DNA of 64,000 bases. It comes from DASQHW01 sp038209365 (GTDB lineage Bacteria > Actinomycetota > Acidimicrobiia > IMCC26256 > PALSA-610). Below the pieces are notes generated by a model that saw only the letters and a list, made by a program, of their open reading frames with translations, had not been told where the DNA came from and did no database searches. Shown piece after piece: positions 7,977 through 15,030 of this stretch; position 1 is the first letter of the stretch, and each line of letters starts with the position of its first letter. A program made the translations under genes and the position numbers. The stretch is from positions 62,001 to 126,000 of the forward strand of contig JBBQXS010000004.1 in the NCBI GenBank assembly GCA_038209365.1, written 5' to 3'.

Positions 7977-9476
7977 ATGGCGCGCGAGGTGGTGACGGGA
8001 TACTGCTGGCCGCAATCAGTGTGCCCGGGCGAGCAGGTCGGTCTGCACATGTCGTCGTCCGCCGGGCGGCCGGTGCGCGTCGAGGTGGCGCGGGTCGGCG
8101 CGCGACGGGAGGTCGTCTTCAGTACGGCGTCTGCCGGCGTCGCGACCGACGAGCACGAGACGCCGAAGGACGCGTCCTCGAAGGGGTGCGGCTGGCCTGT
8201 CGCGCTCACACTGGACGTCGACCCGACGTGGCGGTCGGGCTACTACGAGGTCGTCATGGAGATCGACGTCGGCGAGAAGGTGCGGCGCGACTACGCGTTC
8301 TTCGTCGTGCGTCCGTCTTCCGGCGCGCGCATCGTGGTCGCGCTGGCGACCAACACGTGGCACGCCTACAACGACTTTGGCGGACCGAACCTGTACACCG
8401 GCGGCACTCACGTCGCCATGCAGCGGCCGATGTCCGCGGGCTACCTGTACAAGCCGCCGGGCAAGGGCCGGCGCGTGACGGGGACGGGCGCGCCCGATCC
8501 GCAGAACGCCGCGCACGTCGGCTACCTCCAGCTCAACCATCTGTCGGGCTATGCCGGCTCGGCGGGTTGGCCCGACTGGGAGCTGCCGTTCATCGAGTGG
8601 GCCGAACGCGAAGGGTTCGAGATCGGTGTGTGCACGAACGCCGATCTCGAGGAGCACCCCGAGGTGTTGGACGGCGCGAGTTTGTATCTGTCGGTCGGCC
8701 ACGACGAGTACTGGTCCCGCGGAATGCGCGACACCGTCGAAGCATTCATCGCGCGCGGCGGCAATGCGGCATTCTTCTCGGGCAATACCTCGTTGTGGCA
8801 GGTGCGCATCGAGGGCGACGATCACGACGTGATGGTCGGGTACAAGGGTTTCTTCAGGAACGACCCGCTGATGGACACCGACCGCGAGCCGGAGGTAACG
8901 ACGTTCTGGTCCGACGTGGTCGTCGGTCGCCCCGAGAACCACATGACGGGCGTCACGTTCACCCGCGGGGGCTATCACCGCATCGGTCGCAATGTGACGG
9001 CCGGCCTCGGCGGCTACACCGTGCACCGCGCGGGTCACTGGATCTTCGACGGCACCGGGCTCGGCTACGGCGACGTGCTGGGTGCCGGCGCGACCGTCGT
9101 CGGCTACGAGTGCGACGGGTGCGTGTTCACCTACCGCGACGGGCTGCCCTACCCGACCGGCGAGGACGGCACGCCGTCCACCTTCGAGATCCTCGGCACG
9201 TGCCCGACGCAGCACTTCACGCGCGAGACCGCGCCTCGTCCGCCGAAGCCGGGCGAGCCCAGCGAGTTGGAGTACATCGCGTCACGCGTGTTCGGGACGC
9301 GTGAGCCGGAGGCGATGGAACGCATCCGTCACGGCCACGCGGTGCTGGGTGCGTACACGAACAAGGTGGGCGCGACAGTGGTGACGTCGGGGTCGACCGA
9401 CTGGGCTCACGGGCTGGCCGCGCGAGACCCACAGATCGAACAGATCACCCGGAACGTGTTGACGCGGTTAGGGTAG
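7977..9476 (+). CDS. N,N-dimethylformamidase beta-subunit-like protein
   Basis: 499 residues matching the large-subunit C-terminal domain of N,N-dimethylformamidase (the domain Pfam names after this enzyme). Marks are the T-N-T-W-H-A-Y-N-D-F-G-G stretch near residue 125, the LYLSVGHDEYWS motif and the GGNAAFFSGNTSLWQVR motif. In DMFase the large subunit carries the mononuclear iron site and needs a small subunit. No small-subunit gene is adjacent here, and this protein is shorter than the DMFase large subunit. It is probably a related amidohydrolase-like enzyme acting on another small amide. The next gene starts 3 bases after its stop, so the two are likely co-transcribed. Confidence 0.82.
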   Translation: MAREVVTGYCWPQSVCPGEQVGLHMSSSAGRPVRVEVARVGARREVVFSTASAGVATDEHETPKDASSKGCGWPVALTLDVDPTWRSGYYEVVMEIDVGEKVRRDYAFFVVRPSSGARIVVALATNTWHAYNDFGGPNLYTGGTHVAMQRPMSAGYLYKPPGKGRRVTGTGAPDPQNAAHVGYLQLNHLSGYAGSAGWPDWELPFIEWAEREGFEIGVCTNADLEEHPEVLDGASLYLSVGHDEYWSRGMRDTVEAFIARGGNAAFFSGNTSLWQVRIEGDDHDVMVGYKGFFRNDPLMDTDREPEVTTFWSDVVVGRPENHMTGVTFTRGGYHRIGRNVTAGLGGYTVHRAGHWIFDGTGLGYGDVLGAGATVVGYECDGCVFTYRDGLPYPTGEDGTPSTFEILGTCPTQHFTRETAPRPPKPGEPSELEYIASRVFGTREPEAMERIRHGHAVLGAYTNKVGATVVTSGSTDWAHGLAARDPQIEQITRNVLTRLG

Positions 9477-9478
9477 CG

Positions 9479-10378
9479 GTGCCGGTCGTGAAAGGTGTGC
9501 CGGCCGTCGTTCGTCGCAAAGCCCTCGCCGTAGGTGCCACGCACTGGCTCGACGAGTTGCCGGCGCTCGTCTCCCGCCTCGAGAGAGAGTGGTCCGTCGC
9601 AGTCGGTCGAACCTTTGCCGACGCGACCGAGGCATTCGTCGCGGAGGCCACGCTCGACGACGGCACGCGCGCCGTGCTGAAGCTGCTCGTTCCCCGCGCC
9701 GGCGATGCGGCCCGGAACGAGATCACGGTCCTGCAACTCACGAACGGTGAGGGCTGCGCGCGGTTGCTGCGGCACGACGCGGCACGGGGCGCGCTGCTCC
9801 TCGAACGGCTCGGCCGGTCGCTCCAGGAGCTCGGGCTCCCGATCGGGCAACGGCACGAGATCCTGTGTGCGACCGCCGCACGCATCTGGCGCCCGGCGCC
9901 GGATTGTGGTCTCCCGACCGGCGCCGAGAAGGGCCTATGGCTGGTCGAGTTCATCACGAAGATATGGGAGGACCTCGACCGCCCGTGCTCGCAGAAAGCT
10001 GTCGACAACGCGATCGCATGTGCGCAACGTCGCATCGATGCGCACGACGACGAGCGTGCTGTGCTCGTCCACGGTGACGTCCACCAGTGGAACGCGCTCG
10101 AGGCGGGCACCGGTTTCAAGCTCGTGGATCCGGACGGTCTGCTCGCCGAAGCCGAGTACGACATGGGCATCCTCATGCGCGAGGACCCCCGCGAGCTCCT
10201 TGACGGTGACCCGGAAGCGCGGTCGCGGTGGTTGGCGACGCGCACCGGCCTCGACGCAGTCGCGATCTGGGAGTGGGGCGTCGTCGAGAGAATGTCGACC
10301 GGGCTGCTGTGCACCAGCGTCGACTTGCAGCCGGTCGGACGTGAGATGCTCGCCGTCGCGGAGCTCGCGGCCCACTGA
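9479..10378 (+). CDS. Aminoglycoside/hydroxyurea-type antibiotic phosphotransferase
   Basis: 299 residues from a GTG that follows the previous stop by 2 bases. The kinase fold of the APH(6)/hydroxyurea phosphotransferase group is visible. Candidate ATP lysine Lys68 is in RAVLKLL and a long N-terminal LxRLExEW segment precedes it. Brenner's motif is HGDVHQWN with catalytic Asp200 and Asn205, and the DPDG metal motif has Asp217. Family members phosphorylate streptomycin-like antibiotics or hydroxyurea. In environmental actinobacteria the real substrate is often unknown, so resistance should not be assumed. It pairs with the dimethylformamidase-like gene. Confidence 0.82.
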   Translation: MPVVKGVPAVVRRKALAVGATHWLDELPALVSRLEREWSVAVGRTFADATEAFVAEATLDDGTRAVLKLLVPRAGDAARNEITVLQLTNGEGCARLLRHDAARGALLLERLGRSLQELGLPIGQRHEILCATAARIWRPAPDCGLPTGAEKGLWLVEFITKIWEDLDRPCSQKAVDNAIACAQRRIDAHDDERAVLVHGDVHQWNALEAGTGFKLVDPDGLLAEAEYDMGILMREDPRELLDGDPEARSRWLATRTGLDAVAIWEWGVVERMSTGLLCTSVDLQPVGREMLAVAELAAH

Positions 10379-10383
10379 GGCAC

Positions 10384-10415
10384 GAGCGCGAGCGACCTCT
10401 CGGGTCGTCGCGCTC
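10384..10415. terminator. Stem-loop between convergent genes
   Basis: The left arm at 10384-10397 and right arm at 10403-10415 form a 13-bp GC-rich stem with one bulged base and a 5-base loop. It starts 5 bases after the stop of the phosphotransferase gene and lies before the stop of the convergent DUF302 gene. There is no T-tract, which is common in actinobacterial terminators. A bidirectional terminator is likely. Confidence 0.5.
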
Positions 10416-10437
10416 CTCGCTCGCCTCGTCCTCCCTC

Positions 10438-10848
10438 TCACGATCCGGCGATGACGGCGTCGCTGATCGCGTCGATGGGCTCGAGGCGCGCGCGCAGATC
10501 TTCGCCGAGACGGTGACGCTCCGCCAAGTAGGCCGGTGAGTTGTAACTGACCCACACGGCTCCGGAACCGTCCTCCCACACGAGGAGCTTCAAAGGCAGG
10601 TCGAGCGCGGCGAGCGGCGCGGCGACCATCACGGGTGTTCCTGCGACCGGGCTCCCGAAGATGACCAGCTTGGTGTCGGGCATCTCGAGACCGGCACGGA
10701 TCGCCTCGCCGCTGTGATCGATCACCGCGAAGAGGACGAGTCCCTTTTCATCTATGAGCCGTTGGAGCCGCTCCACCGTCGCCCCGACCGAACGCGAGCA
10801 TGCCTTTGAGACAATTCCCTCACCCGTTTGCCGTGGTTGCGACGGCAT
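10438..10848 (-). CDS. DUF302 domain protein
   Basis: 136 residues. The core from about residue 15 is a DUF302 fold: VERLQRLIDEKGLVLFAVIDH, then TKLVIFGSPVAGTPVM, then LPLKLLVWEDGSGAVWVSYN and the closing YLAERHRL. No signal peptide or metal-site cysteines are obvious; the single Cys is at about residue 17. DUF302 proteins are small, often cytoplasmic or secreted, and of unknown biochemical role. They are often found near metal or stress genes, and this one lies beside the arsenic cluster, 122 bases beyond the end of arsM on the same strand. Direct involvement is only a possibility. Confidence 0.85.
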   Translation of the reverse strand: MPSQPRQTGEGIVSKACSRSVGATVERLQRLIDEKGLVLFAVIDHSGEAIRAGLEMPDTKLVIFGSPVAGTPVMVAAPLAALDLPLKLLVWEDGSGAVWVSYNSPAYLAERHRLGEDLRARLEPIDAISDAVIAGS

Positions 10849-10970
10849 GCGATCACCTCAGTGCGGTCAGCTCTTGTCAACGCCTGGCGTTCCTCCAGGC
10901 TGCTCGGGATCGTCGCGACGTCATACCCGTTTCAGGCAAAGCCGTACGAAGCCTGCGATCCGCCGGTCGA

Positions 10971-11762
10971 TCACGGTTTGCGGGCGCGGATGACGGCGGA
11001 AGCCGCGTGCGTGTGGACCCGGTGCGTTTCGGTGATGTCGATGTCGACGAGGCCCGCGTCGGTGAGCGCGGTGCGGTATTCGAGCTTGGTGAGCGCGCCC
11101 GCAATGCAACCGGTCCATTGCGCGGCGTCGGCTCGAGTTGCTTCGTCCATCTCGGGATCGGCGACGACGTCGGACACGGCGAAGCGGCCGCGGGAACGGA
11201 GTACGCGGGCCGCTTCTCGCAGCACGACCTGTTTGTCGGCGGCGAGGTTGATGACACAGTTGGAGATGACGATGTCGACGCTGCCGTCCGGAAGGGGAAT
11301 GTCCTCGAGGTAGCCCTGGATGAACTGGACGTTGGTGACCCCGGCCTCCGCTGCGTTCCTCCGAGCCAGATCGAGCATCTCGGTGGTCATGTCGAGCCCG
11401 ATCGCTCGACCGCCCGGCGCGACGCGGCGCGCGGAGATCAACACGTCGGCACCGGCCCCCGATCCGAGATCGAGCACGGTCTCGCCGGGGCGAAGGTCGG
11501 CGACGGCCGTCGGCACGCCGCAGCCGAGTGATGCTGCGACGGCTGCGTCGGGAGCGCCCTCGGCAGCGTCTGAGCTGTAAAGGTCCCCGCCGAACACAAC
11601 GTCGTGCTCGTCGTGCATGGCGCTTGATGACGACGGGCTGCAGCAGTCCGCTTCGGCCGCGCGGGCTTCGCCGTACTCACCGTTCGCTGATTTGCCGGCA
11701 GCGGCGGCATAACGGCGCTTGACGATCTCGCGGATGTCGTTCTCGGACATCGGCACGGTCAT
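10971..11762 (-). CDS. arsM: Arsenite S-adenosylmethionine methyltransferase ArsM
   Basis: 263 residues. Methylates As(III) using SAM. The SAM site is LDLGSGAGADVLISA (about residues 97-111) followed by IGLDMTTEML. Cysteines expected to bind arsenite are present: Cys40-Cys41 (EADCCSP), Cys81 (SLGCGVP), Cys169 (ISNCVINL) and Cys219 (WTGCIAG). The start at 11762 is chosen because its A is also the last base of the arsI stop codon (TGATG), which indicates translational coupling; a second in-frame ATG is at 11750. The product would be methylated arsenicals, which ArsI would normally demethylate, but arsI is frameshifted here. Confidence 0.93.
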   Translation of the reverse strand: MTVPMSENDIREIVKRRYAAAAGKSANGEYGEARAAEADCCSPSSSSAMHDEHDVVFGGDLYSSDAAEGAPDAAVAASLGCGVPTAVADLRPGETVLDLGSGAGADVLISARRVAPGGRAIGLDMTTEMLDLARRNAAEAGVTNVQFIQGYLEDIPLPDGSVDIVISNCVINLAADKQVVLREAARVLRSRGRFAVSDVVADPEMDEATRADAAQWTGCIAGALTKLEYRTALTDAGLVDIDITETHRVHTHAASAVIRARKP

Positions 11763-12206
11763 CAGGTGGACGTGACGGACTCGGGAGACGAGGCGCAGCA
11801 CGCTGAGTCGCCGCCACCGTCGACGTGCACTGACGATTGGCCGAAGGTCTCGCTGTCCTCGAGCACGGCGTAGATCTCCCACGCCCCGTCGGGACCGTCG
11901 ACCCAGACCTTGTCCTGCTTGGCGAAGCAACAGGTGCCGCTTTCGTCGACCGGTGCGAGCCCTTCGCCGGTGAGGCGGGCTTGGTGCGCCATCACCTCGT
12001 CGCTCGACATCACTTCGACACCGAGATGGTTGAGGCGAGCGTCGGTGTCGGCCTTTTCGAAGAGCACGAGCTTCAGCGGGGGATCGGCGATGGCGAAGTT
12101 TGCGTAGCCGGGCCGGCGCTTGGCGGGTCCGGTGGCGAACATCTTTGAGTAAGTCGACTGCTTCGTCGATGTCGGGGACGTTGAGGGCGAGCTGGATTCG
12201 TGACAT
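11762..12206 (-). pseudogene. arsI: ArsI C-As lyase (dioxygenase), frameshifted
   Basis: ArsI cleaves the C-As bond of trivalent organoarsenicals. The start at 12206 gives MSRIQLALNVPDIDEAVD, a perfect ArsI/CadI N-terminus. From about 12152 downward the homologous sequence (YSKMFATGPAKRRPGYANF) continues in a different frame. Restoring two bases in the codons for Phe-Tyr (expected TTCTAC, present TTAC) would repair it. The rest is intact, including the As-binding Cys pair in GTCCFAKQDKVWVD, and ends at 11762 overlapping arsM. In the unrepaired frame translation would not stop but run in phase into arsM, adding about 148 foreign residues. It is either a recent natural mutation or an assembly indel. 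Confidence 0.88.
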
Positions 12207-12230
12207 CTCGGGGCTGCCTCCGATAGATTG

Positions 12231-12270
12231 ATCATTGTCGATACATCGATGCTTGCAAATGCATCGACGT
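12231..12270. promoter_or_regulatory. Candidate ArsR operator between arsI and arsR
   Basis: The divergent arsI/arsR spacer holds an imperfect palindrome. ACATCGATGC at 12243-12252 pairs with GCATCGACGT at 12261-12270 at 9 of 10 positions, with an AT-rich 8-base centre. Just left of it is ATCATTGTCGAT (12231-12242), which recurs with one mismatch before the second arsR gene (12695-12706). Both the position and the AT-rich dyad fit ArsR operators. It probably controls both divergent transcripts. Confidence 0.6.
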
Positions 12271-12296
12271 TTGTCAATAGGTGGAGGACACATCTC

Positions 12297-12638
12297 GTGG
12301 CAGCGAAGCGAACTGCGGTGATCGAGCTCGACGACGGCGTGTGTTGCGCGCCACTGCTGGCTGCGCCGCTGGCCGAGGACGAGGCCGCTGAGCTCGCCCG
12401 GGTCTTCGCCGCATTGGGCGACCCCGTTCGCCTGCGCCTGCTCAGCCTGGTCGCCGCCGGCGGCGAGGTGTGCTCGTGCGACCTGGAAGTCCCGCTGGGC
12501 AAGTCCCAACCGACGATCAGCCACCACACCAAGGCCCTGGCCGATGCGGGACTGCTCGTCGGCGAGAAGCGAGGTCGGTGGATGATGTGGCGGATCGCGC
12601 CCGGCCGTCTCGAGGCGCTGCGAGCCGCCCTCGCCTGA
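12297..12638 (+). CDS. arsR: ArsR family arsenic-responsive repressor (N-terminal Cys-pair type)
   Basis: 113 residues from a GTG at 12297, preceded by GGAGG at 12282-12286. The frame is open further upstream, but that part lies in the operator region. Winged-helix repressor: helix-turn-helix around CDLEVPLGKSQPTISHHTKAL and wing near GLLVGEKRGRWMMW. Cys16-Cys17 (DGVCCAPLL) and Cys59/Cys61 (EVCSCDL) match the As(III) site of corynebacterial-type ArsR, which uses an N-terminal vicinal pair plus one Cys at the start of the DNA-reading helix. It should release DNA when arsenite binds and is divergent from arsI-arsM. Confidence 0.9.
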   Translation: MAAKRTAVIELDDGVCCAPLLAAPLAEDEAAELARVFAALGDPVRLRLLSLVAAGGEVCSCDLEVPLGKSQPTISHHTKALADAGLLVGEKRGRWMMWRIAPGRLEALRAALA

Positions 12639-12682
12639 CCTGGCGCGCTGTTCACCGGATGTTCGGTTGCGGGCGGCCAGCC

Positions 12683-12718
12683 ATATCAACGACGATCAAT
12701 GTCGATGACGGTTGATGT
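12683..12718. promoter_or_regulatory. Candidate ArsR operator overlapping the start of the second arsR
   Basis: ATATCAAC at 12683-12690 and GTTGATGT at 12711-12718 are reverse complements at 7 of 8 positions. Between them is ATCAATGTCGAT (12695-12706), a one-mismatch copy of the 12-base motif in the arsI/arsR spacer. The right half lies inside the first codons of the gene starting at 12699, so binding could block transcription start or elongation directly. Confidence 0.5.
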
Positions 12719-13019
12719 GGATACGTCGCCTCTGTTGTTGAAGGCGTTGGCCGAACCGTTGCGGTGGCAGATCGTTCAGTCCCTGGCCCACGAAGAGTTG
12801 TGTGTCTGCCATCTCGTCGAGGATCTCGGCGCGCCGCAACCGCTGGTCTCACATCATTTGCGAGTGCTCCGCGAGGCCGGACTGGTCGAGAGCGAGAAGT
12901 GGCGGTATTGGACCTACTACCGCCTCCGCTCCGACGGGCTCGCCCAGCTCGCCGCAGATCTCGATGAGCTCGTCTCGTCGTGCCCGCCGGTGAGTCAGAA
13001 GCGCCGGCCGTGTTGCTGA
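12699..13019 (+). CDS. arsR: ArsR family arsenic-responsive repressor (CxC type)
   Basis: 106 residues; a second in-frame ATG lies two codons on, at 12705. It is a winged-helix repressor with the classical arsenite motif ELCVCHLVEDL (Cys35, Cys37) at the DNA-recognition helix, then PQPLVSHHLRVLREAGLV and a wing at KWRYWTYYRL. A vicinal Cys pair ends the protein (Cys105-Cys106). The arsenite site is placed differently from that of the preceding ArsR, so the two probably arose separately rather than by recent duplication. The stop TGA overlaps the ATG of the aquaglyceroporin gene by one base. Confidence 0.92.
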   Translation: MSMTVDVDTSPLLLKALAEPLRWQIVQSLAHEELCVCHLVEDLGAPQPLVSHHLRVLREAGLVESEKWRYWTYYRLRSDGLAQLAADLDELVSSCPPVSQKRRPCC

Positions 13020-13729
13020 TGAACCGCGATCTGGCGCGCAAGGTGACCGCGGAGGCAGTCGGCACTGCGTTGCTCGTCGCGATCGTCGTCGGATCCGGCA
13101 TCTACGCCCAACGCCTCTCACCGAATGACGTCGGCCTGCAGCTGTTGGAGAACTCCGTCGCCACCGGCACCGGTCTGGTCGCGCTGATCCTCGCGTTCGG
13201 GTCGGTGTCGGGCGCGCATTTCAACCCCGTGGTGAGCATCGCCGACCGAGTGCTCGGCGGGCTCACGACTCGCGCGCTCGCCTTCTATGTTCCCGCGCAA
13301 GCGGTCGGCGCGTGTGTTGGTGCGGTCATCGCCAACCTCATGTTCGAGCTCGACGCGGTGACCTTGTCCACCCACGCCCGCAGCACCGGCGGCCTGTGGT
13401 TGGGTGAGGTGGTCGCCACGTTCGGTCTGTTGATGGTGATCCTCGGCGTCGTGCGTTCCGGCCGAGCTTCGACGGCGCCATTCGCCGTGGGCGGCTACAT
13501 CGCCGCGGCGTACTGGTTCACGAGCTCGACGTCGTTCGCCAACCCGGCGGTCACCGTCGGCCGCATGCTCTCGGACACCTTTGCCGGGATCAAGCCGTCG
13601 TCGGCGCCCGCCTTCATCGTCGCGCAGCTCGCTGGTGGCGCCCTCGCCGTCGGTCTTGCACGCTTCCTGTATCCCGACCTCCCGGCCGCGGAGCTGGTCG
13701 TCCCGCACGACCACGCCGACGCGGCCTGA
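13019..13729 (+). CDS. MIP family aquaglyceroporin (ars-operon type)
   Basis: 236 residues. Channel of the major intrinsic protein family with about six membrane segments and two half-helix loops: GAHFNPVVS (Asn69-Pro70-Val71, with Val replacing the usual Ala) and FANPAVTVGR (Asn175-Pro176-Ala177). I choose the ATG at 13019 because it forms a TGATG overlap with the stop of arsR. Longer in-frame starts exist at 12980 and 13010. Such channels in ars operons let As(III) formed by ArsC, or methylarsenite, leave the cell down its gradient, replacing an ArsB or Acr3 pump. None of those pumps is encoded nearby. Confidence 0.9.
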   Translation: MNRDLARKVTAEAVGTALLVAIVVGSGIYAQRLSPNDVGLQLLENSVATGTGLVALILAFGSVSGAHFNPVVSIADRVLGGLTTRALAFYVPAQAVGACVGAVIANLMFELDAVTLSTHARSTGGLWLGEVVATFGLLMVILGVVRSGRASTAPFAVGGYIAAAYWFTSSTSFANPAVTVGRMLSDTFAGIKPSSAPAFIVAQLAGGALAVGLARFLYPDLPAAELVVPHDHADAA

Positions 13730-13740
13730 ACGGAGACCGC

Positions 13741-14199
13741 GTGCCCGCCCTGGAAGATCCCGGCGTCGAACAGCCGCGCACCACAGCCACCGAGGGCGTC
13801 CCCAACGTGTTGTTCTTGTGCGTGCACAATGCCGGCCGTTCACAGATGGCCCTCGGCTGGTTCAATCACCTCGCCAGAGGCGATGCAATCGCGTGGTCGG
13901 GCGGATCCGAACCCGGAGCCGAGGTCAACCCGTCTGCCATCGCGGCGATGGCTGAAGTCGGCATCGACATCACCAACGAGTTCCCCAAACCGTGGACCGA
14001 CGAGATGGTGCGGGCCGCCGACGTCGTCGTCACCATGGGATGCGGCGACACGTGCCCCTTCTTCCCCGGCAAACGCTACGAAGACTGGGAGCTCGAAGAC
14101 CCTGCCGGCCAGGGCGTCGACGCGGTGCGTCCCATCCGCGACGAGATCGAGCAGCGCGTCCGGCGCCTGCTCGCCGGCCTCGGCGTTCCCGCAAGCTGA
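13741..14199 (+). CDS. arsC: Arsenate reductase ArsC (low-molecular-weight phosphatase fold)
   Basis: 152 residues from a GTG 11 bases after the aquaglyceroporin stop. The phosphatase-type loop CVHNAGRS (Cys27 to Arg33) binds arsenate, and the acidic DPAG motif is at Asp120. Cys101 and Cys105 (MGCGDTCPFF) sit where resolving cysteines lie in thioredoxin-linked members, while actinobacterial relatives are reported to use mycothiol. It reduces As(V) to As(III), which then becomes substrate for the channel and ArsM. An extra disordered stretch of about 20 residues precedes the fold. Confidence 0.92.
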   Translation: MPALEDPGVEQPRTTATEGVPNVLFLCVHNAGRSQMALGWFNHLARGDAIAWSGGSEPGAEVNPSAIAAMAEVGIDITNEFPKPWTDEMVRAADVVVTMGCGDTCPFFPGKRYEDWELEDPAGQGVDAVRPIRDEIEQRVRRLLAGLGVPAS

Positions 14200-14209
14200 G
14201 CCGCGACGG

Positions 14210-14803
14210 TCAGCCGGCGACCGGTCGATACGCGCAGATGAGCACGCCGGTCTTCGAGGTCGACGTCGACACCAGCTCGAGTGTTCGCGCCTGGCCGTCT
14301 TCGGGGAACAGTCGCTTCCCGCCACCGAGCACGATCGGCTCGATCATCAGGCGGAACTCGTCGACGAGGCCGTTGTTGATCAGCTGGGCAGCCAGTGACG
14401 CGCTTCCCATCACCTGCAAGCTCTCGCCGTCGCGCTCCCGCAGCGCACTGATCGCGCCGATCGCGTCATCGGCAGGCAACAGCGTCGAGTTGTTCCAGCC
14501 GAGGTCGTCCTGTGTCAGCGTCCTCGACGCGACGTACTTCGGGATCTCGTTCATGTGGTCGGCGAACGGGTCGCCGGCGCGTCCGGGCCACGCGGCCGCC
14601 ATCGTCTGCCACGTCCGGCGGCCGAACAGGAGTGCCTCCGTCGTCTGCATCACTTCCTCGATGACGGGTCCCATCGCCTCGGGATCGAAGAACGGCATCG
14701 ACCACCCGCCGTGCGAGAAATCGGCGTCGGCGTCTTCGTTGCGTCCGCCGGGAGCCTGTATGACGCCGTCGAGGCTCATGAAGTCACTGAGGATGATGCG
14801 CAC
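14210..14803 (-). CDS. Dihydrofolate reductase / RibD C-terminal family protein
   Basis: 197 residues starting MRIILSDFMSLDGVIQAPGG, the standard opening of this family (S-L-D-G). Further marks are LLFGRRTWQTMAAAW, the LQVMGSASLAAQL turn and the IEPIVLGGGKRLF block that closes the fold. NADPH-dependent reductase-like; natural substrate unknown. It is convergent with arsC, with 10 bases between the stops, and has no functional tie to arsenic that I can see. It is more typical of its family than the copy at 1400-1990. Confidence 0.88.
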   Translation of the reverse strand: MRIILSDFMSLDGVIQAPGGRNEDADADFSHGGWSMPFFDPEAMGPVIEEVMQTTEALLFGRRTWQTMAAAWPGRAGDPFADHMNEIPKYVASRTLTQDDLGWNNSTLLPADDAIGAISALRERDGESLQVMGSASLAAQLINNGLVDEFRLMIEPIVLGGGKRLFPEDGQARTLELVSTSTSKTGVLICAYRPVAG

Positions 14804-14953
14804 GTCCGCTCCTTCGGGTTGCGGTCATTGCCGCCCACAAATGTCTCGTCATTGCAACGCGTCGAAGGTGCTGTCGTCGAGTCGTTCGTGCCCGACGGCT
14901 TCGCTCGGCTGCATACGAACGCGATCGCGTCACCGCTGAATCTTCTTGACATC

Positions 14954-14967
14954 CGAACATGTGTTCG
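14954..14967. promoter_or_regulatory. SOS (LexA) box
   Basis: CGAACATGTGTTCG is a perfect 14-bp palindrome containing GAAC-N4-GTTC, the LexA-binding core of actinobacteria and Bacillus. It lies 63 bases upstream of the preferred start of the DUF222-HNH gene at 15031. LexA boxes upstream of related 13E12/DUF222 genes are known in mycobacteria. Confidence 0.8.
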
Positions 14968-15030
14968 TATATGCTGCGGGCACTTCCCTCGACTTCCCCG
15001 TGTGGTTTCTCGCGCCTTTGGGAGGTCGTG

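Noticed and set aside
8016..9215. Long minus-strand open frame antisense to the dimethylformamidase-like gene
   Set aside because: The plus-strand product has strong family motifs; the antisense one has none.
10971..12206. Apparent ArsI-ArsM fusion protein
   Set aside because: The single open frame joins the ArsI N-terminus to ArsM only because of the frameshift; the real ArsI body is in another frame and the TGATG overlap marks separate genes.
14959..15030. Upstream ATG start for the DUF222-HNH gene
   Set aside because: It would begin translation inside the LexA box; the GTG at 15031 has a proper ribosome site.
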